Positions 41,012-49,860 of a stretch of DNA of 64,000 nucleotides are shown here, piece after piece (positions within the stretch are counted from its first letter, which is position 1; every line of letters begins with the position of its first letter). Both the position numbers and the translations under genes were made by a program. Source of the DNA: Chloroflexota bacterium (GTDB lineage: Bacteria > Chloroflexota > UBA11872); contig JAPOVQ010000035.1 of the NCBI GenBank assembly GCA_026708035.1, positions 232,058 through 296,057 of the forward strand, given 5' to 3'. Below the pieces are notes generated by a model. The model made no database searches. It was not told the origin of the DNA and worked only from the letters and a program-made list of their open reading frames with translations.

Positions 41012-41962
41012 ATGGGCAGGACCAAGCGACAAGCGGCCACGGCTTGGCTGCGGCGTCATGTGCCCCTGCCCGCCAACCCACCGGTCCGCCACCACCATCC
41101 CATCGGGCGCCGCGGTTGGGCCCGCCGACTGACCCTCGGGGCCGCCGGCGCACTTCTCCTCAGCGTCGCGTTGGTCGGCCACGTGAGCCCGGCGCAGGCA
41201 ACCGGGATCGGCATCCGCCTCTCGGACCTCGTGTCACGGATCGCGGTTTCGTTCTGGGACGGGGGCATTGTCGAGCTGTCCAACCTGGATGCTCACCAGA
41301 CCTACGAGGTCGTGGTGTCCAGCAGCAACCCTCGCATCGTGGGGATCGGTGACTGTTTGGCGGCATCGAAATGGAGCACGTTTACGGGATCACCGACACG
41401 CAGTTTCTGGATGGTCATTCGCGGCTGCGCGCAGGGCCAGGCGACGGTCACGGTCGAGGTGTTCCAGGCCGGGGCCCCTAGCGCCGCGGCCAGCCTGAGC
41501 CACCACATGACCACGGCGCCGTTCCCCAACGTGGTGCCGCACCAGCGGGCGGCGCGCGAGCAGGCGTTGGCCTCGCTGGCGGATGTCGAGCTGGCCAACC
41601 AGCACGTGCGCAATATCCTCGCCGGGGGAATCGTGGTGCAGCGGCCGTTCGCGCCGCGTCTGTTCGGCTACGTAAGTACCGCGACCACGACCACGACCAT
41701 AGTGAGCTGGGCGACCTGGTGGGCATCGGCGCCCACGGGCGGCGTGGACATCATTGGCTACCAGATGCGCTACTGGCCGAATCATGATCCATCAAGAATC
41801 TCGACGGTGGAGATCGCCAACCCGAATCTCTGGAAGTACAGGCTCACTGGGCTTGTGCCGGACGCGTGGCACACGATCAAAATGCGCGCCTGCACCAACC
41901 AAGCGGGCTGCACGGCAGCCGAGTGGTCATACGGCTCTCAATTCAGAACGCTACCGGGCTAG
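41012..41962 (+). CDS. Secreted Ig-like/FN3 two-domain protein, array copy 4
   Basis: 316 residues from the ATG at 41012. The signal is GAAGALLLSVALVGHVSPAQ then ATG. Like copy 1 it lacks the insertion and reads GIRLSDLVSRIAVSFWDGG then LSNLDAHQTYEVVVSSSN. Domain 2 ends IKMRACTNQAGCTAAEWSYG. Four Cys are conserved. The order of types along the array is A-B-B-A. It is the last plus-strand gene before the tRNA scar that starts the island. Confidence 0.78.
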   Translation: MGRTKRQAATAWLRRHVPLPANPPVRHHHPIGRRGWARRLTLGAAGALLLSVALVGHVSPAQATGIGIRLSDLVSRIAVSFWDGGIVELSNLDAHQTYEVVVSSSNPRIVGIGDCLAASKWSTFTGSPTRSFWMVIRGCAQGQATVTVEVFQAGAPSAAASLSHHMTTAPFPNVVPHQRAAREQALASLADVELANQHVRNILAGGIVVQRPFAPRLFGYVSTATTTTTIVSWATWWASAPTGGVDIIGYQMRYWPNHDPSRISTVEIANPNLWKYRLTGLVPDAWHTIKMRACTNQAGCTAAEWSYGSQFRTLPG

Positions 41963-42223
41963 GTGCGCCATCGGGAGTTGGAGGAGCCCACGCGCCGCAT
42001 GCACCTCGGCGACGGCGCCAACCGAAGTGACGCCATGGGCCCCAGCGACCACTGTCAGATCTCCATAGATGCTGGAGAAGATTCCGCGTAGAGACGCCAG
42101 TTGGGTCGAGGCTCGATCATGGCCGTAGCAGACCTCGCCTGAGACGCACCGTCACGGGACGGAGTGCGGCGTCGGTTCGAGCCCCAATCAACAGGTTCCG
42201 CACGCATGCTGGGCGTGGTGCGC

Positions 42224-42268
42224 GGCACCCCCGGCGGGATTCGAACCCACGACCGTCGGCTTAGAAGA
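42224..42268 (-). other. 3' half of a tRNA-Arg(UCU) gene; probable attachment-site scar
   Basis: On the minus strand the sequence runs from anticodon loop CTTCTAA through stem GCCGA, variable loop CGGTC and T-arm GTGGG-TTCGAAT-CCCGC to an acceptor strand ending GGGGGTGCC. The 5' half of the tRNA is absent. Tyrosine-recombinase islands often leave such 3' fragments. The break falls at the anticodon loop and abuts a repeated element, so this is a good candidate for one end of an island extending rightward. An intact tRNA-Arg would then be expected beyond the other end. Confidence 0.75.
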
Positions 42269-42898
42269 ACCGCGGGAAAAACTGCCGCATTTGAGCGACG
42301 CCAAACCTGTAACGGCTTCGAGGCCGATTTACAGGCCGTTGCCCCCTTCTTGGAGCAATGGCACGGAAATTCTACGTTATTTCGAGGAGAATTCCGCCTG
42401 CGCCAGTGCCAGAAACTCACGGGTCACGGCCTCGAATGCGGGTCGCCGATAGGCGGCCCATTGTTGCTGGCGACTACGCAGGCCCGGCCGATTTGCAATC
42501 GAGGCCACGGGCCGGCCTTCACAATAGAGTTGCAGCGCAAGTACTTGTCTTGGTGTCAGGATCGCCGATGCCGGATCCATGGCCTGGTGCAGCAGCACTC
42601 GGACCGCATGACCGTCGGCGAAGGCACTGCGTCGGTAGCGTTGGTGCGCCAAGCGTTTCACGCCTGGGAGGCCAACAAGTGCCGAGTCGAGCAAGCGATA
42701 GCCGTCGGCCTGGTGGCGCAAGGCGTCGTCGACCCACCGGAAGTACGCTGCGAACGACCGACGGCCGCGGCGCGGCGCACATGCCCCTGCCTTGCGATTG
42801 GCATCGTGGCGGCCTGGGGCGTCCGCCGACTCCAGTGGAAGGAGCACTATGGCTTCAGGTTATCGATGCAGGGCCGGGGGTGTGAATGCAGGATTCCG
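42261..42898 (-). mobile_element. ~640-bp repeated HTH element, copy 1
   Basis: The element begins at TTAGAAGAACCGCGGGAAAA and ends near GCAGGATTCC. Copies 2 and 3 (48,678 and 50,757) share both ends and the single minus-strand gene. About 110 bases of non-coding end sequence (GAGCGACGCCAAACCTGT..., TTTACAGGCCGTTGCCCCCT) are nearly identical among copies. I see no transposase motif or obvious terminal inverted repeat. Confidence 0.6.
42377..42847 (-). CDS. HTH protein of the repeated element, copy 1
   Basis: Up to 156 residues from a GTG at 42847; the start is uncertain. The conserved core runs from GRRSFAAYFRWVDDALRHQA and YRLLDSALVGLPGVKRLAHQ to a C-terminal helix-turn-helix, LTPRQVLALQLYCEGRPVAS with RSRQQQWAAYRRPA. 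The last part resembles sigma-factor region 4 or LuxR-type DNA-binding helices. Copy 1 is the most diverged of the three. A regulator or a recombination-directionality role is possible; I cannot assign one. Confidence 0.6.
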   Translation of the reverse strand: MLLPLESADAPGRHDANRKAGACAPRRGRRSFAAYFRWVDDALRHQADGYRLLDSALVGLPGVKRLAHQRYRRSAFADGHAVRVLLHQAMDPASAILTPRQVLALQLYCEGRPVASIANRPGLRSRQQQWAAYRRPAFEAVTREFLALAQAEFSSK

Positions 42899-43163
42899 TA
42901 GGTTCGACGAATACGATGCACCTGCGATCGGTTTCATGGCCAACACCTTGGCCCCCTAAATGAGCACTTCAGGCTGGCCTCAGCGCTCCCGCTTAGGCTC
43001 GGAACCTCCAGCCGCAAACACTCATCCAGTCCGCCAACCTCGACAAGGGTGACATTGGAGATGCAAGATTTCGTAGGCCATCGAACGAACAGCACCTTGA
43101 GTGTCAGCAAGCGATGTGATAGTCTAGTTGTAGAAAGTTCAACCTCATGGAACTTCCTCGTCC
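42899..43163. other. Gap before the abiE genes
   Basis: No gene is recognisable. The segment is clearly richer in A and T than the chromosome to the left. It should hold the abiE promoter. Confidence 0.45.
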
Positions 43164-43997
43164 TTGGAAATCTCACGACAAACACCCAAAGGCATCACTG
43201 AGCGAAACCGGCTGCTGCTCGGATCTATCTATCGCAACCTCAGCGGGCCGTTTTCTGTACACGAGGCCAGCGAGGTGCTCAGTCTTGGCACTTCGAGGAC
43301 TCGACGACTTCTAGCCTACTTGGCCGAGCGGGGCTGGCTCGTTCGCGTACACCACGGCCTGTACGCGCAAACTAGCATCGAAGCGGCCGAGCCGAGCGAG
43401 TGGCGCCACGATCCCTGGATAGTCGCAGCCAAGATCCTTGGACCGACTTACTATTTCGGGGGCTGGAGCGCCTGTGAGCACTGGGACCTCACAGAGCAAG
43501 TGTTTCGGACTTCCGTGGTCTTCACCACTCGTCGCGTGCGAAGCACGGATACCGAGATCCACGGCTTCCCAATCCGGATACGGCGCACGGCTCTCGACAA
43601 GATGTTCGGCCTGCGCTCGGTATGGCGCGAGCAGAGCAAGTTGAACCTGTCCGATCCCGCCCGGACAGTGATTGACATTCTTGACAGCCCGGAACTGGGA
43701 GGCGGCATCCGACATGTTGCCGATGTCGTTTCGACGTACTTCGACGGTGACCATCGCAATGACGCACTCCTCGCCAACTATCTTCAGCAGATTGGAAACC
43801 GATCGATCCACAAGCGACTTGGCTACCTGATCGAAGCTCTCGATGTGTGTGCCCCTGAGCTTCGACGGGCGTGTGTAGAGGACATGAGTGCGGGTGTCAG
43901 TCTTCTCGACCCAAGCCTGCCAAACCGTGGTTCGGTAGACCGACGGTGGAATCTACGAGTGAATGCCAAAGGCCTCTCGACAAACACGGACCGTTGA
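43164..43997 (+). CDS. abiEi: AbiEi-family antitoxin
   Basis: 277 residues from a TTG at 43164; the exact start is not certain. A winged helix comes first (GPFSVHEASEVLSLGTSRTR then RLLAYLAERGWLVRVHHGLY), as in AbiEi. The long C-terminal domain follows, with YYFGGWSACEHWDLTEQVFR, TARTVIDILDSP-type helices and the family ending LLDPSLPNRGSVDRRWNLRV. AbiEi neutralises AbiEii and represses the operon. Its stop overlaps the toxin start (TTGA), so the two are coupled. Confidence 0.92.
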   Translation: MEISRQTPKGITERNRLLLGSIYRNLSGPFSVHEASEVLSLGTSRTRRLLAYLAERGWLVRVHHGLYAQTSIEAAEPSEWRHDPWIVAAKILGPTYYFGGWSACEHWDLTEQVFRTSVVFTTRRVRSTDTEIHGFPIRIRRTALDKMFGLRSVWREQSKLNLSDPARTVIDILDSPELGGGIRHVADVVSTYFDGDHRNDALLANYLQQIGNRSIHKRLGYLIEALDVCAPELRRACVEDMSAGVSLLDPSLPNRGSVDRRWNLRVNAKGLSTNTDR

Positions 43998-45391
43998 TCA
44001 CCAAGGCAGACATCAATACAAGAGTTCAAGAGTGGGGCCTCCGCGAGGACGTAGTCGAGAAGGACTACGTGATTGGCTGGACGCTTTGGGGTATTGGCTC
44101 GCATCCGCAGCTGTCGATGGCATGGGCATTCAAGGGCGGGACGTGCCTAAAGAAGTGCTTTATCGAGACCTACAGATTCTCGGAAGATCTCGACTTCACG
44201 GTTTTGCCAGAAGGACCGGCCAATCCTGATCAACTCCTGCCAATCTTGCAGCAGGTCTTCGAGAGCATCTACGCAGAGTCCGGGATCGACTTCCGGCAGC
44301 GCGATCCAGTTCTGCGGGTGCGGCCGAATGGTGAGTCCGTTGAAGGCCGCATCTACTACCAGGGCCCTCGGGGCGCACCCGGGTATGCCAGCATCAAGCT
44401 TGATCTCACTACAGCAGAAGAGGTAGTGCGCCCCACCGTGCTACGGCCCATCGGGCACCAATACCCTGACTCGCTTCCGCCACCTGCGACAGTGCGGTGC
44501 TATGGCTTTGAAGAGGTCTTTGCTGAAAAGCTCCGGGCCATGGGCGAACGCTGCCGTCCGCGCGATCTATATGACATCGTCACCCTATTCCGACGGCGTG
44601 ACTTTCGGCCCTTCGCGGACCTCGTCCAGGCAGTTTATGTCGAGAAGTGCAAGTCAAAGGGAATCCGCGTCTTTCGAATCGACGATCTCCAATCTTCGCC
44701 ATTCTTGGAGGAACTGAAGAGTGAGTGGGTGAACATGCTCGCTCATCAACTCCCGGCAATGCCGCCGTTCGCTGATTTCTGGAATGAGTTGCCTCGCTTG
44801 TTCAAGTGGCTCAGCGGAGAATCCGAGCCAGACCACCTATCACCGATAGCAGTCAGCAACGATACAGACGAGGACTGGAGTCCACCACCTACTTCATATG
44901 TTTGGGGCCAAGGCATTCCCTTGGAACCCGTGCGTTTCGCCGCAGCCAATCACCTCTGCGTTGACCTCCACTATCAGGGCACTGTCCGCCGAATCGAGCC
45001 CTACAGCCTGCGCAAAACTCGCGCGGGGAATCTGCTCCTCTATGCCGTGAGATCCGCAAGCGGCCAGATTCGCGCCTATCGCGTAGACCGGATTTCGGGG
45101 GTTGAGGTTACCAGTGTCCCGTTCCGCCCAAGATTCGTCGTCGAATTCACAGATTCTGGCGAACTGACGGGACCACAAGTCCGGCGGACCGGACGGCGAC
45201 TTGGGATCAGTCCTCGAGCCAGACGGCGATCCAGCAGACCGCGACATGTGTACATCTTGGAGTGTCCTAGCTGCGGAAAGAGATTCAGACGCCTCAAATA
45301 CTCCTTGAACTTACGACCCCACAAGGAGCCTCGAGGCGACTACCGCTGCTACGCGCGTTCTGGGTTCTTGGTCGAGCGTCGGTACGAATAG
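43994..45391 (+). CDS. abiEii: AbiEii nucleotidyltransferase toxin fused to a WYL domain and a Cys-rich tail
   Basis: 465 residues from a TTG at 43994. Residues 1-~290 are a full AbiEii: FKGGTCLKKC (GG at 48-49), SEDLDF with catalytic Asp65/Asp67, IKLDLTTAEEV and the C-terminal FAEKLRAMGERCRPRDLYDI. Ordinary AbiEii proteins stop about there. This one continues through a Pro-rich linker into a WYL fold (~312-385: NHLCVDLHYQGTVRRIEPYS, LLYAVRSASGQIRAYRVDRI, SGVEV...PF). A basic stretch and a CPSC motif with a later Cys end the protein. The NTase half should modify tRNA or a similar target. The WYL half may sense a ligand or nucleic acid and gate the toxin. Confidence 0.9.
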   Translation: MITKADINTRVQEWGLREDVVEKDYVIGWTLWGIGSHPQLSMAWAFKGGTCLKKCFIETYRFSEDLDFTVLPEGPANPDQLLPILQQVFESIYAESGIDFRQRDPVLRVRPNGESVEGRIYYQGPRGAPGYASIKLDLTTAEEVVRPTVLRPIGHQYPDSLPPPATVRCYGFEEVFAEKLRAMGERCRPRDLYDIVTLFRRRDFRPFADLVQAVYVEKCKSKGIRVFRIDDLQSSPFLEELKSEWVNMLAHQLPAMPPFADFWNELPRLFKWLSGESEPDHLSPIAVSNDTDEDWSPPPTSYVWGQGIPLEPVRFAAANHLCVDLHYQGTVRRIEPYSLRKTRAGNLLLYAVRSASGQIRAYRVDRISGVEVTSVPFRPRFVVEFTDSGELTGPQVRRTGRRLGISPRARRRSSRPRHVYILECPSCGKRFRRLKYSLNLRPHKEPRGDYRCYARSGFLVERRYE

Positions 45392-45682
45392 CGGCTGCCT
45401 CGATCCCATTCGTTGCAGAGCCGGCTGAAATGGGGCCGGCCCTTTTCCCAAAGGCACAGAAGCGACCTGGAATCCTTGTATGTTCCGCGAGACTAGGACT
45501 ATCCACGGTGACAGTAAACGGGCCGGGGCAGCCCGATCCTCTCTTGGTCGTCAGAGACCGCAATTGAGCAGGGCCGTCCCACCCCAGCCGCTGACGCAGA
45601 GCCTCCACAGTTGCCGGGGCCGTCAGCAAAAGCCCGAATCTGCAAGGCAGGGCATGTGGCCAGCGTGGCTGGCGGGCACCCA
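45392..45682. other. Gap between abiEii and an IS110 remnant
   Basis: No gene of recognisable family is seen on either strand. The base composition rises again toward the IS remnant. Confidence 0.45.
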
Positions 45683-46120
45683 ATGGCGCCATCAGCGGAC
45701 TTAGCGGTTGGGATCGATGTGGCCAAGGCCCAATTGGACATCGCGGGCGAGCCAAGGGGCGCGATCTGCCGGTGCCGGGCGCGCGGGGCCGCATGCGGCG
45801 CTTGCAGGGGCAGCTTTCGGCGCTGCGGCGCACCCGCATCGTGATGGAAGCCAGCGGCGGCTACGAGCGGATCGTGGTGGCCACCCCTGAATCGGTACAG
45901 CGATGCCCGGCGGAGCCGCCGCAGTTCCTGGGGCGGGCAGGCCCTGGTCCGTACCGCGCTCTGCATGGCCGCGCTGACCGCCATCCGCGTCAACCCCCGT
46001 CTTGGCGACTACTACCAGCGCGCCATAGCCGCTGGCAAGTCGCCCAGGTTTAGCCCCGCCGTCTGCGTTGACAAGCTCCTCGTCCCCTGCAACGCACTCT
46101 GCCACAAGCAGACTACGTGA
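45683..46120 (+). pseudogene. IS110-family transposase remnant
   Basis: From the ATG at 45683 the frame gives LAVGIDVAKAQLDIAGEP, the first catalytic Asp region of an IS110 transposase. The next frame has GRMRRLQGQLSALRRTRIVM then EASGGYERIVV. After a large internal deletion a third frame has ALVRTALCMAALTAIRVNPR then LGDYYQRAIAAGKSP, the IS110 C-terminus. At least two frameshifts and one deletion make it inactive. Confidence 0.88.
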
Positions 46121-46229
46121 GGCCTCGCCATGGTCCAACTGTCAACGTCCAAACAAAGGTGCTTCTATGTCTATCGGCAGTTATGTCCATGCCACCAGCC
46201 GAAGTACTTTAACCACCGACCAAATGCAT

Positions 46230-47123
46230 CTACTTATAGGTTGGCATGGTCGGATGGCAGTCGTCAAGGATGAAGTGCAATAGAGATATCAGAGTTAGGC
46301 AGTCGACCGCATCCTCAATATTCCGATGCCACTTTATCTTGGGAGTATGCGACATCGGGTTGCGAAAGAATCTAGTACAACCGCTCAAGAGATCGAGGAA
46401 GCCATCATGCTCATTCTTTTGGCTGACAGTCACAAGAGTGTTGAAAGCCAGAGTAGAATATCCCCCTTGACTTTGCGATGGACGTTCAAAGGTCTTCCTC
46501 ATCAATGCCAGGCCATCAGCGCTGTATCCGGTCTGTTCACGAATACGTTCTGCCAGCCCTTTGTATGCTTCTACAACGGCGTGGAAATAGTTTTCCTCCA
46601 TATACTCTGCCTTGCAGTATCTTCGGACTTCATGGTGGATTCGTCGGAACCTCAGCTTGTTTTCTAACGCCGCAGCCCTTCGTTCAGCCTCCGACAATGT
46701 GCGAGTTGGATCAACATTGTGAAACTGTCCATCGTCCCTGTATTCCACTCCGCAGAAACGGAGGATGCGATTCAATCCAGCGCAGAAATCTCGGAATCCT
46801 TCAGGATTTTCAGAATAGATCACGGGTTCGTTGAGTAACTTGATCAATTGCAACACACCGCTGTTGCCGCTCCGGTTGAACTGAAAGCGCAAGGCATGGC
46901 GGAGTCTGTCCCTCTTCGATGGCTTAATCACACTATAATGGATGCTACGCTGCATCCCCATCGACCTGTAATAGTCTTCTTCCTCTTCGGACCGTTTCAG
47001 GATTGTCTCCTCAATTCCAAGTTCAGCAAATCTGCGGTCTAGCACCTTATGTGTGTCGCGATCGCTAACCAGATAGTCCGCCAACTCATCCAGTGCTACC
47101 GACGTGAAGGAATGTGTGGCCAT
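46230..47123 (-). CDS. Ymh/TIGR02391-family protein (HEPN-like, abortive-infection type)
   Basis: 297 residues from the ATG at 47123. Its C-terminal third matches the Ymh domain: HAVVEAYKGLAERIREQTGY, then GFLDLLSGCTRFFRNPMSHT and a terminal helix with LLHFILDDC. The FRNPxSH segment is the usual conserved motif and may contribute to an RNase-type HEPN site. The N-terminal two thirds are unlike standard members (IEETILKRSEEEEDYYRSMG). It lies 83 bases after the AbiJ-like gene on the same strand and is probably co-transcribed. The gene is visibly AT-richer than the chromosome to the left. Confidence 0.8.
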   Translation of the reverse strand: MATHSFTSVALDELADYLVSDRDTHKVLDRRFAELGIEETILKRSEEEEDYYRSMGMQRSIHYSVIKPSKRDRLRHALRFQFNRSGNSGVLQLIKLLNEPVIYSENPEGFRDFCAGLNRILRFCGVEYRDDGQFHNVDPTRTLSEAERRAAALENKLRFRRIHHEVRRYCKAEYMEENYFHAVVEAYKGLAERIREQTGYSADGLALMRKTFERPSQSQGGYSTLAFNTLVTVSQKNEHDGFLDLLSGCTRFFRNPMSHTPKIKWHRNIEDAVDCLTLISLLHFILDDCHPTMPTYK

Positions 47124-47206
47124 GCTCCTGCGATCCCCTTCCTTTCCTCGTCTATTGTGTGATGCCCCGTTATCCGCTGTGATTCAGAGCCACGCGCCAG
47201 CTGCGG

Positions 47207-48055
47207 CTATCGAGGCATTGATGCAAGTATGTGCAGTAGGTGAACGGACGTAGACACAAGCTCCGCTACAAGCGAGGCGTCTTTCGCTGTAGCCCTACGA
47301 TCATGCAGAACTGCGCTCGTAGCTTTGACAACCCCGCGGACCGCTCTCCGCAGGGCCTCGTTTCCTCCGCCCGCAAGTGTCGCCCCGATGTATGCGTCGA
47401 GTAAACGGGCAGCGTCAGTCTTGCTCGGTACCTTGCCATCTTCGCCGGCGGCTTCGGCCGGATCAATGACGGCCTGAGCGAGCGAGATCATCACCTCCCG
47501 GCCAAGGTGACCGACCGCCTGATAGCCTTCCTCCGACGTGGCGCGAGCGAGTTGCTCACGCATCTCCCTGACCTGTCGATCCACTTTTTCCCACAAAGTT
47601 GGCTCGGGATCCGCACGGATTAGGCTAACTGGCCTGGCACCGTATGCTGGTTTGCCGGAAATTCGGTCAGTTTCGACGAGGTGAAAGCCATCCCGCTCGA
47701 GCGAGCGGTTTATGGCGGCCACTAAAGCAAGCGCCTCCGTTTCGTCAGGCACTACCAACGGATGGACCACCGCTTCAAGGAACCTCAGGAAGTCGTCGTC
47801 CGGTCCACCTGTCAGATTCAGCCGCTCCAAGAGAAGGTGCGAATCGTCCCAGTCACGAAAGCCCATGTGCGTCGCGATATCGGTGGTGGCCGTCCTAAAC
47901 CGACTATCTTCGGACGGCATTTCATCGAGAGGCCAGACACGCTTCAGAAAGTCCATGTAGTCGAGTCTCCCGTGGAAGGAGGCATCACGCAGGACGAGCA
48001 TGTCGACAATGTCCCTCCTCGTGCCCTCCCGGATCGCGTCTTGGTGCACTTCCAA
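47207..48055 (-). CDS. AbiJ-like N-terminal domain protein
   Basis: 282 residues from a TTG at 48055, six bases after AAGGGAG. The N-terminal ~155 residues follow the AbiJ N-domain pattern: TRRDIVDMLVLRDASFHGRL then DYMDFLKRVWPLDEMPSEDS, the DIATHMGFRDWDD helix, and DDDFLRFLEAVVHPLVVPDE with GFHLVETDRISGKPAYGAR. The C-terminal half is all-helical and may be a HEPN-like effector (EALRRAVRGVVKATSAVLHD). Together with the downstream Ymh protein it forms a compact two-gene unit. The role in phage defence is inferred from the families, not shown. Confidence 0.82.
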   Translation of the reverse strand: MEVHQDAIREGTRRDIVDMLVLRDASFHGRLDYMDFLKRVWPLDEMPSEDSRFRTATTDIATHMGFRDWDDSHLLLERLNLTGGPDDDFLRFLEAVVHPLVVPDETEALALVAAINRSLERDGFHLVETDRISGKPAYGARPVSLIRADPEPTLWEKVDRQVREMREQLARATSEEGYQAVGHLGREVMISLAQAVIDPAEAAGEDGKVPSKTDAARLLDAYIGATLAGGGNEALRRAVRGVVKATSAVLHDRRATAKDASLVAELVSTSVHLLHILASMPR

Positions 48056-48677
48056 CTACAACTCCCTTCCAGTCACGAATTCCGGGCCTCCCGAATTCTG
48101 AATGTCGCGCTTACCTGCGGCGAGGCGAATGGACCGACTGTTCTGGCAGTCTGCCCTGTCCACATCAGATGGAGTGAAGATGGCCTTTTGACGGGATGTA
48201 GACGACTGCACGCCAAGGCCCCGCTGAGCCCGCAGGCGACCAAAGTGTGAATCGCATGCGTTACAGCGATGAACCCCGCCGGCGCCCAGTCCGCTTCCAC
48301 CGTCGCTTGAGTCCGACCGCGAGATATGCGGGTGCCCTCGATTGCGTGCCCACCTCTCGAGCATTTCTACCACCTGTGCGAGACCATACGGTTTCAGCTG
48401 GCCACGGTTTCCAATACTTCTTCTAGCGTGCCGCGCGAAACGCGGTCGTCGTCCCAGTTGGCACCGAATATTGTCGTTCAGCGACGCCGGGAATTGTGGA
48501 GAGTCGATCAGCCAATCGAGGGGGCCACACGGCACTGACCAGACGCGCCTATGCGGGAGAACGCGGGCCTATGCGAGCAGTTTGGCAAGGTGAAGGGAGC
48601 CAGCTGCCAATCACCAGAGCCCATGTCGTGGAGGTCCTCATGTACGGCGTGGAAGGAGTTGCAGGTCTTCGCGTCGT
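48056..48677. other. Region without a convincing gene
   Basis: An open frame on the minus strand (48056-48535) ends against the AbiJ-like start but shows no family features and a Cys/Arg/Gly-biased composition. I treat the region as upstream or degenerate sequence. Confidence 0.4.
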
Positions 48678-49326
48678 CTTAGAAGAATCGCGGGAAGAAC
48701 TGCCGGGTTTGAGCGACGCCAAACCTGTTACGGCATCGAGGCCGATTTACAGGCCGTTGCCCCCTTCTAGGAGCAATGGCATGGAAATTCTACGTTATTT
48801 CGCGGAGAATTCCGCCTGTGCCAGTGCCAGGAACTCCCGGGTAACAGCCTCAACCGCGGGTCGCCGATAGGCGGCCCATAGATGCTGGCGACTGCGCGGG
48901 CCCAGACGCGCAGCAATTGCGGTCATTGGGTGGCCCTCACAATAGAGCTTCAGTGCCAGGACCTGCCGTGGCGTCAGCGCGGCTGAGGCCCGATCGATCG
49001 CCTGCTGGAGGAGCGCTCGCGCCGCATGCACATCGGCGAAGGCGCTTCGTCCAAAGCGCTGGCGTGCCAGGCGTCTCACCCCAGGAAGACCTACCAGCGC
49101 CGAATCAAGTAGGCGATAGCCGTCCGCGCGGTGGCGCAAATCATCGTCGACCCACCGGTAGTACGCCGCAAACGACCGGCGCCCGCGGCGCGGCGTGCGG
49201 TGCACTTGCCGCCGCCCGGAGATTGGCATGGCATCGGCGGCCTGCGGAATCTGATTCCTCCTAGCGCACGGGCGGTTTGCACTCAGGGTGCCAAGCCAAG
49301 GATCCCGAAGGAAGGCAGGATTCCGG
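48678..49326 (-). mobile_element. ~640-bp repeated HTH element, copy 2
   Basis: Shares TTAGAAGAATCGCGGGAAGA at one end and GGAAGGCAGGATTCC at the other with the other copies, and keeps their orientation. There is no tRNA half next to this copy. With copy 3 it flanks the metallopeptidase-like gene as a direct repeat. Confidence 0.62.
48795..49229 (-). CDS. HTH protein of the repeated element, copy 2
   Basis: 144 residues from the ATG at 49229. This is the best-preserved copy. It has RTPRRGRRSFAAYYRWVDDD, YRLLDSALVGLPGVRRLARQ and RFGRSAFADVHAARALLQQA. The HTH is LTPRQVLALKLYCEGHPMTA, IAARLGPRSRQHLWAAYRR. The product is strongly basic, which fits nucleic-acid binding. Copies 2 and 3 are closer to each other than to copy 1. 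Confidence 0.65.
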   Translation of the reverse strand: MPISGRRQVHRTPRRGRRSFAAYYRWVDDDLRHRADGYRLLDSALVGLPGVRRLARQRFGRSAFADVHAARALLQQAIDRASAALTPRQVLALKLYCEGHPMTAIAARLGPRSRQHLWAAYRRPAVEAVTREFLALAQAEFSAK

Positions 49327-49860
49327 AAGAACGGACTGTCGACTTGCACTGAATATGCCGCTTTGCAGATGCAGTCACCGATTTCGACCAGATCCCAAAG
49401 GGTTACCGCAAAACCTCAATCCTCTTTGCACACGTGAGTCTCCGCCAGGCCAGTGACGGGACTGATCGCCGAGTCGAAGTCAACGGTCACCGGCTGGAAG
49501 ACCAGAAGGACAGAGCGGCCACAGGACGGGACACAACTCACTAGACTCGATCTCGCTACAAGCAAGGATGTCGATTCTCGGCTAAAGCAAGTTTCTTGCC
49601 GACTGCCCCTCAACAGGTTGCGTGCTTCGGTACGCGGCCGCGGCCCATTCTTGAAAGTTGCCGACTTTCCCGGACTCACTTATCAGTTAAGGGTCGACGA
49701 GCATGCCGGCGACGCTGAGATGCTGGATCTAAGCAGAGGACTGTCCCTTGGCAGCTAAGCACACGAACGACGCATTTCCAGTCGCTGACCACTCCTGAAG
49801 ATGTAACATAGAGGGCCGTTCAAGAGTCCGCTTCAGGACTTTTCTTCCCAAGTCGTCGAT
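49327..49860. other. Gap before the HExxH gene
   Basis: 534 bases with no recognisable gene. Candidate frames on both strands lack ribosome sites and family features. It should contain the promoter of the gene at 49861. Confidence 0.45.

Noticed and set aside
42164..42901. Long plus-strand frame reading GGIRTHDRRL
   Set aside because: That peptide is the usual false translation of an antisense tRNA 3' end, and the rest is antisense to the HTH element.
48056..48535. Minus-strand frame upstream of the AbiJ-like gene as a third operon gene
   Set aside because: Composition and lack of any motif do not support it; the strong ribosome site belongs to the AbiJ-like start itself.
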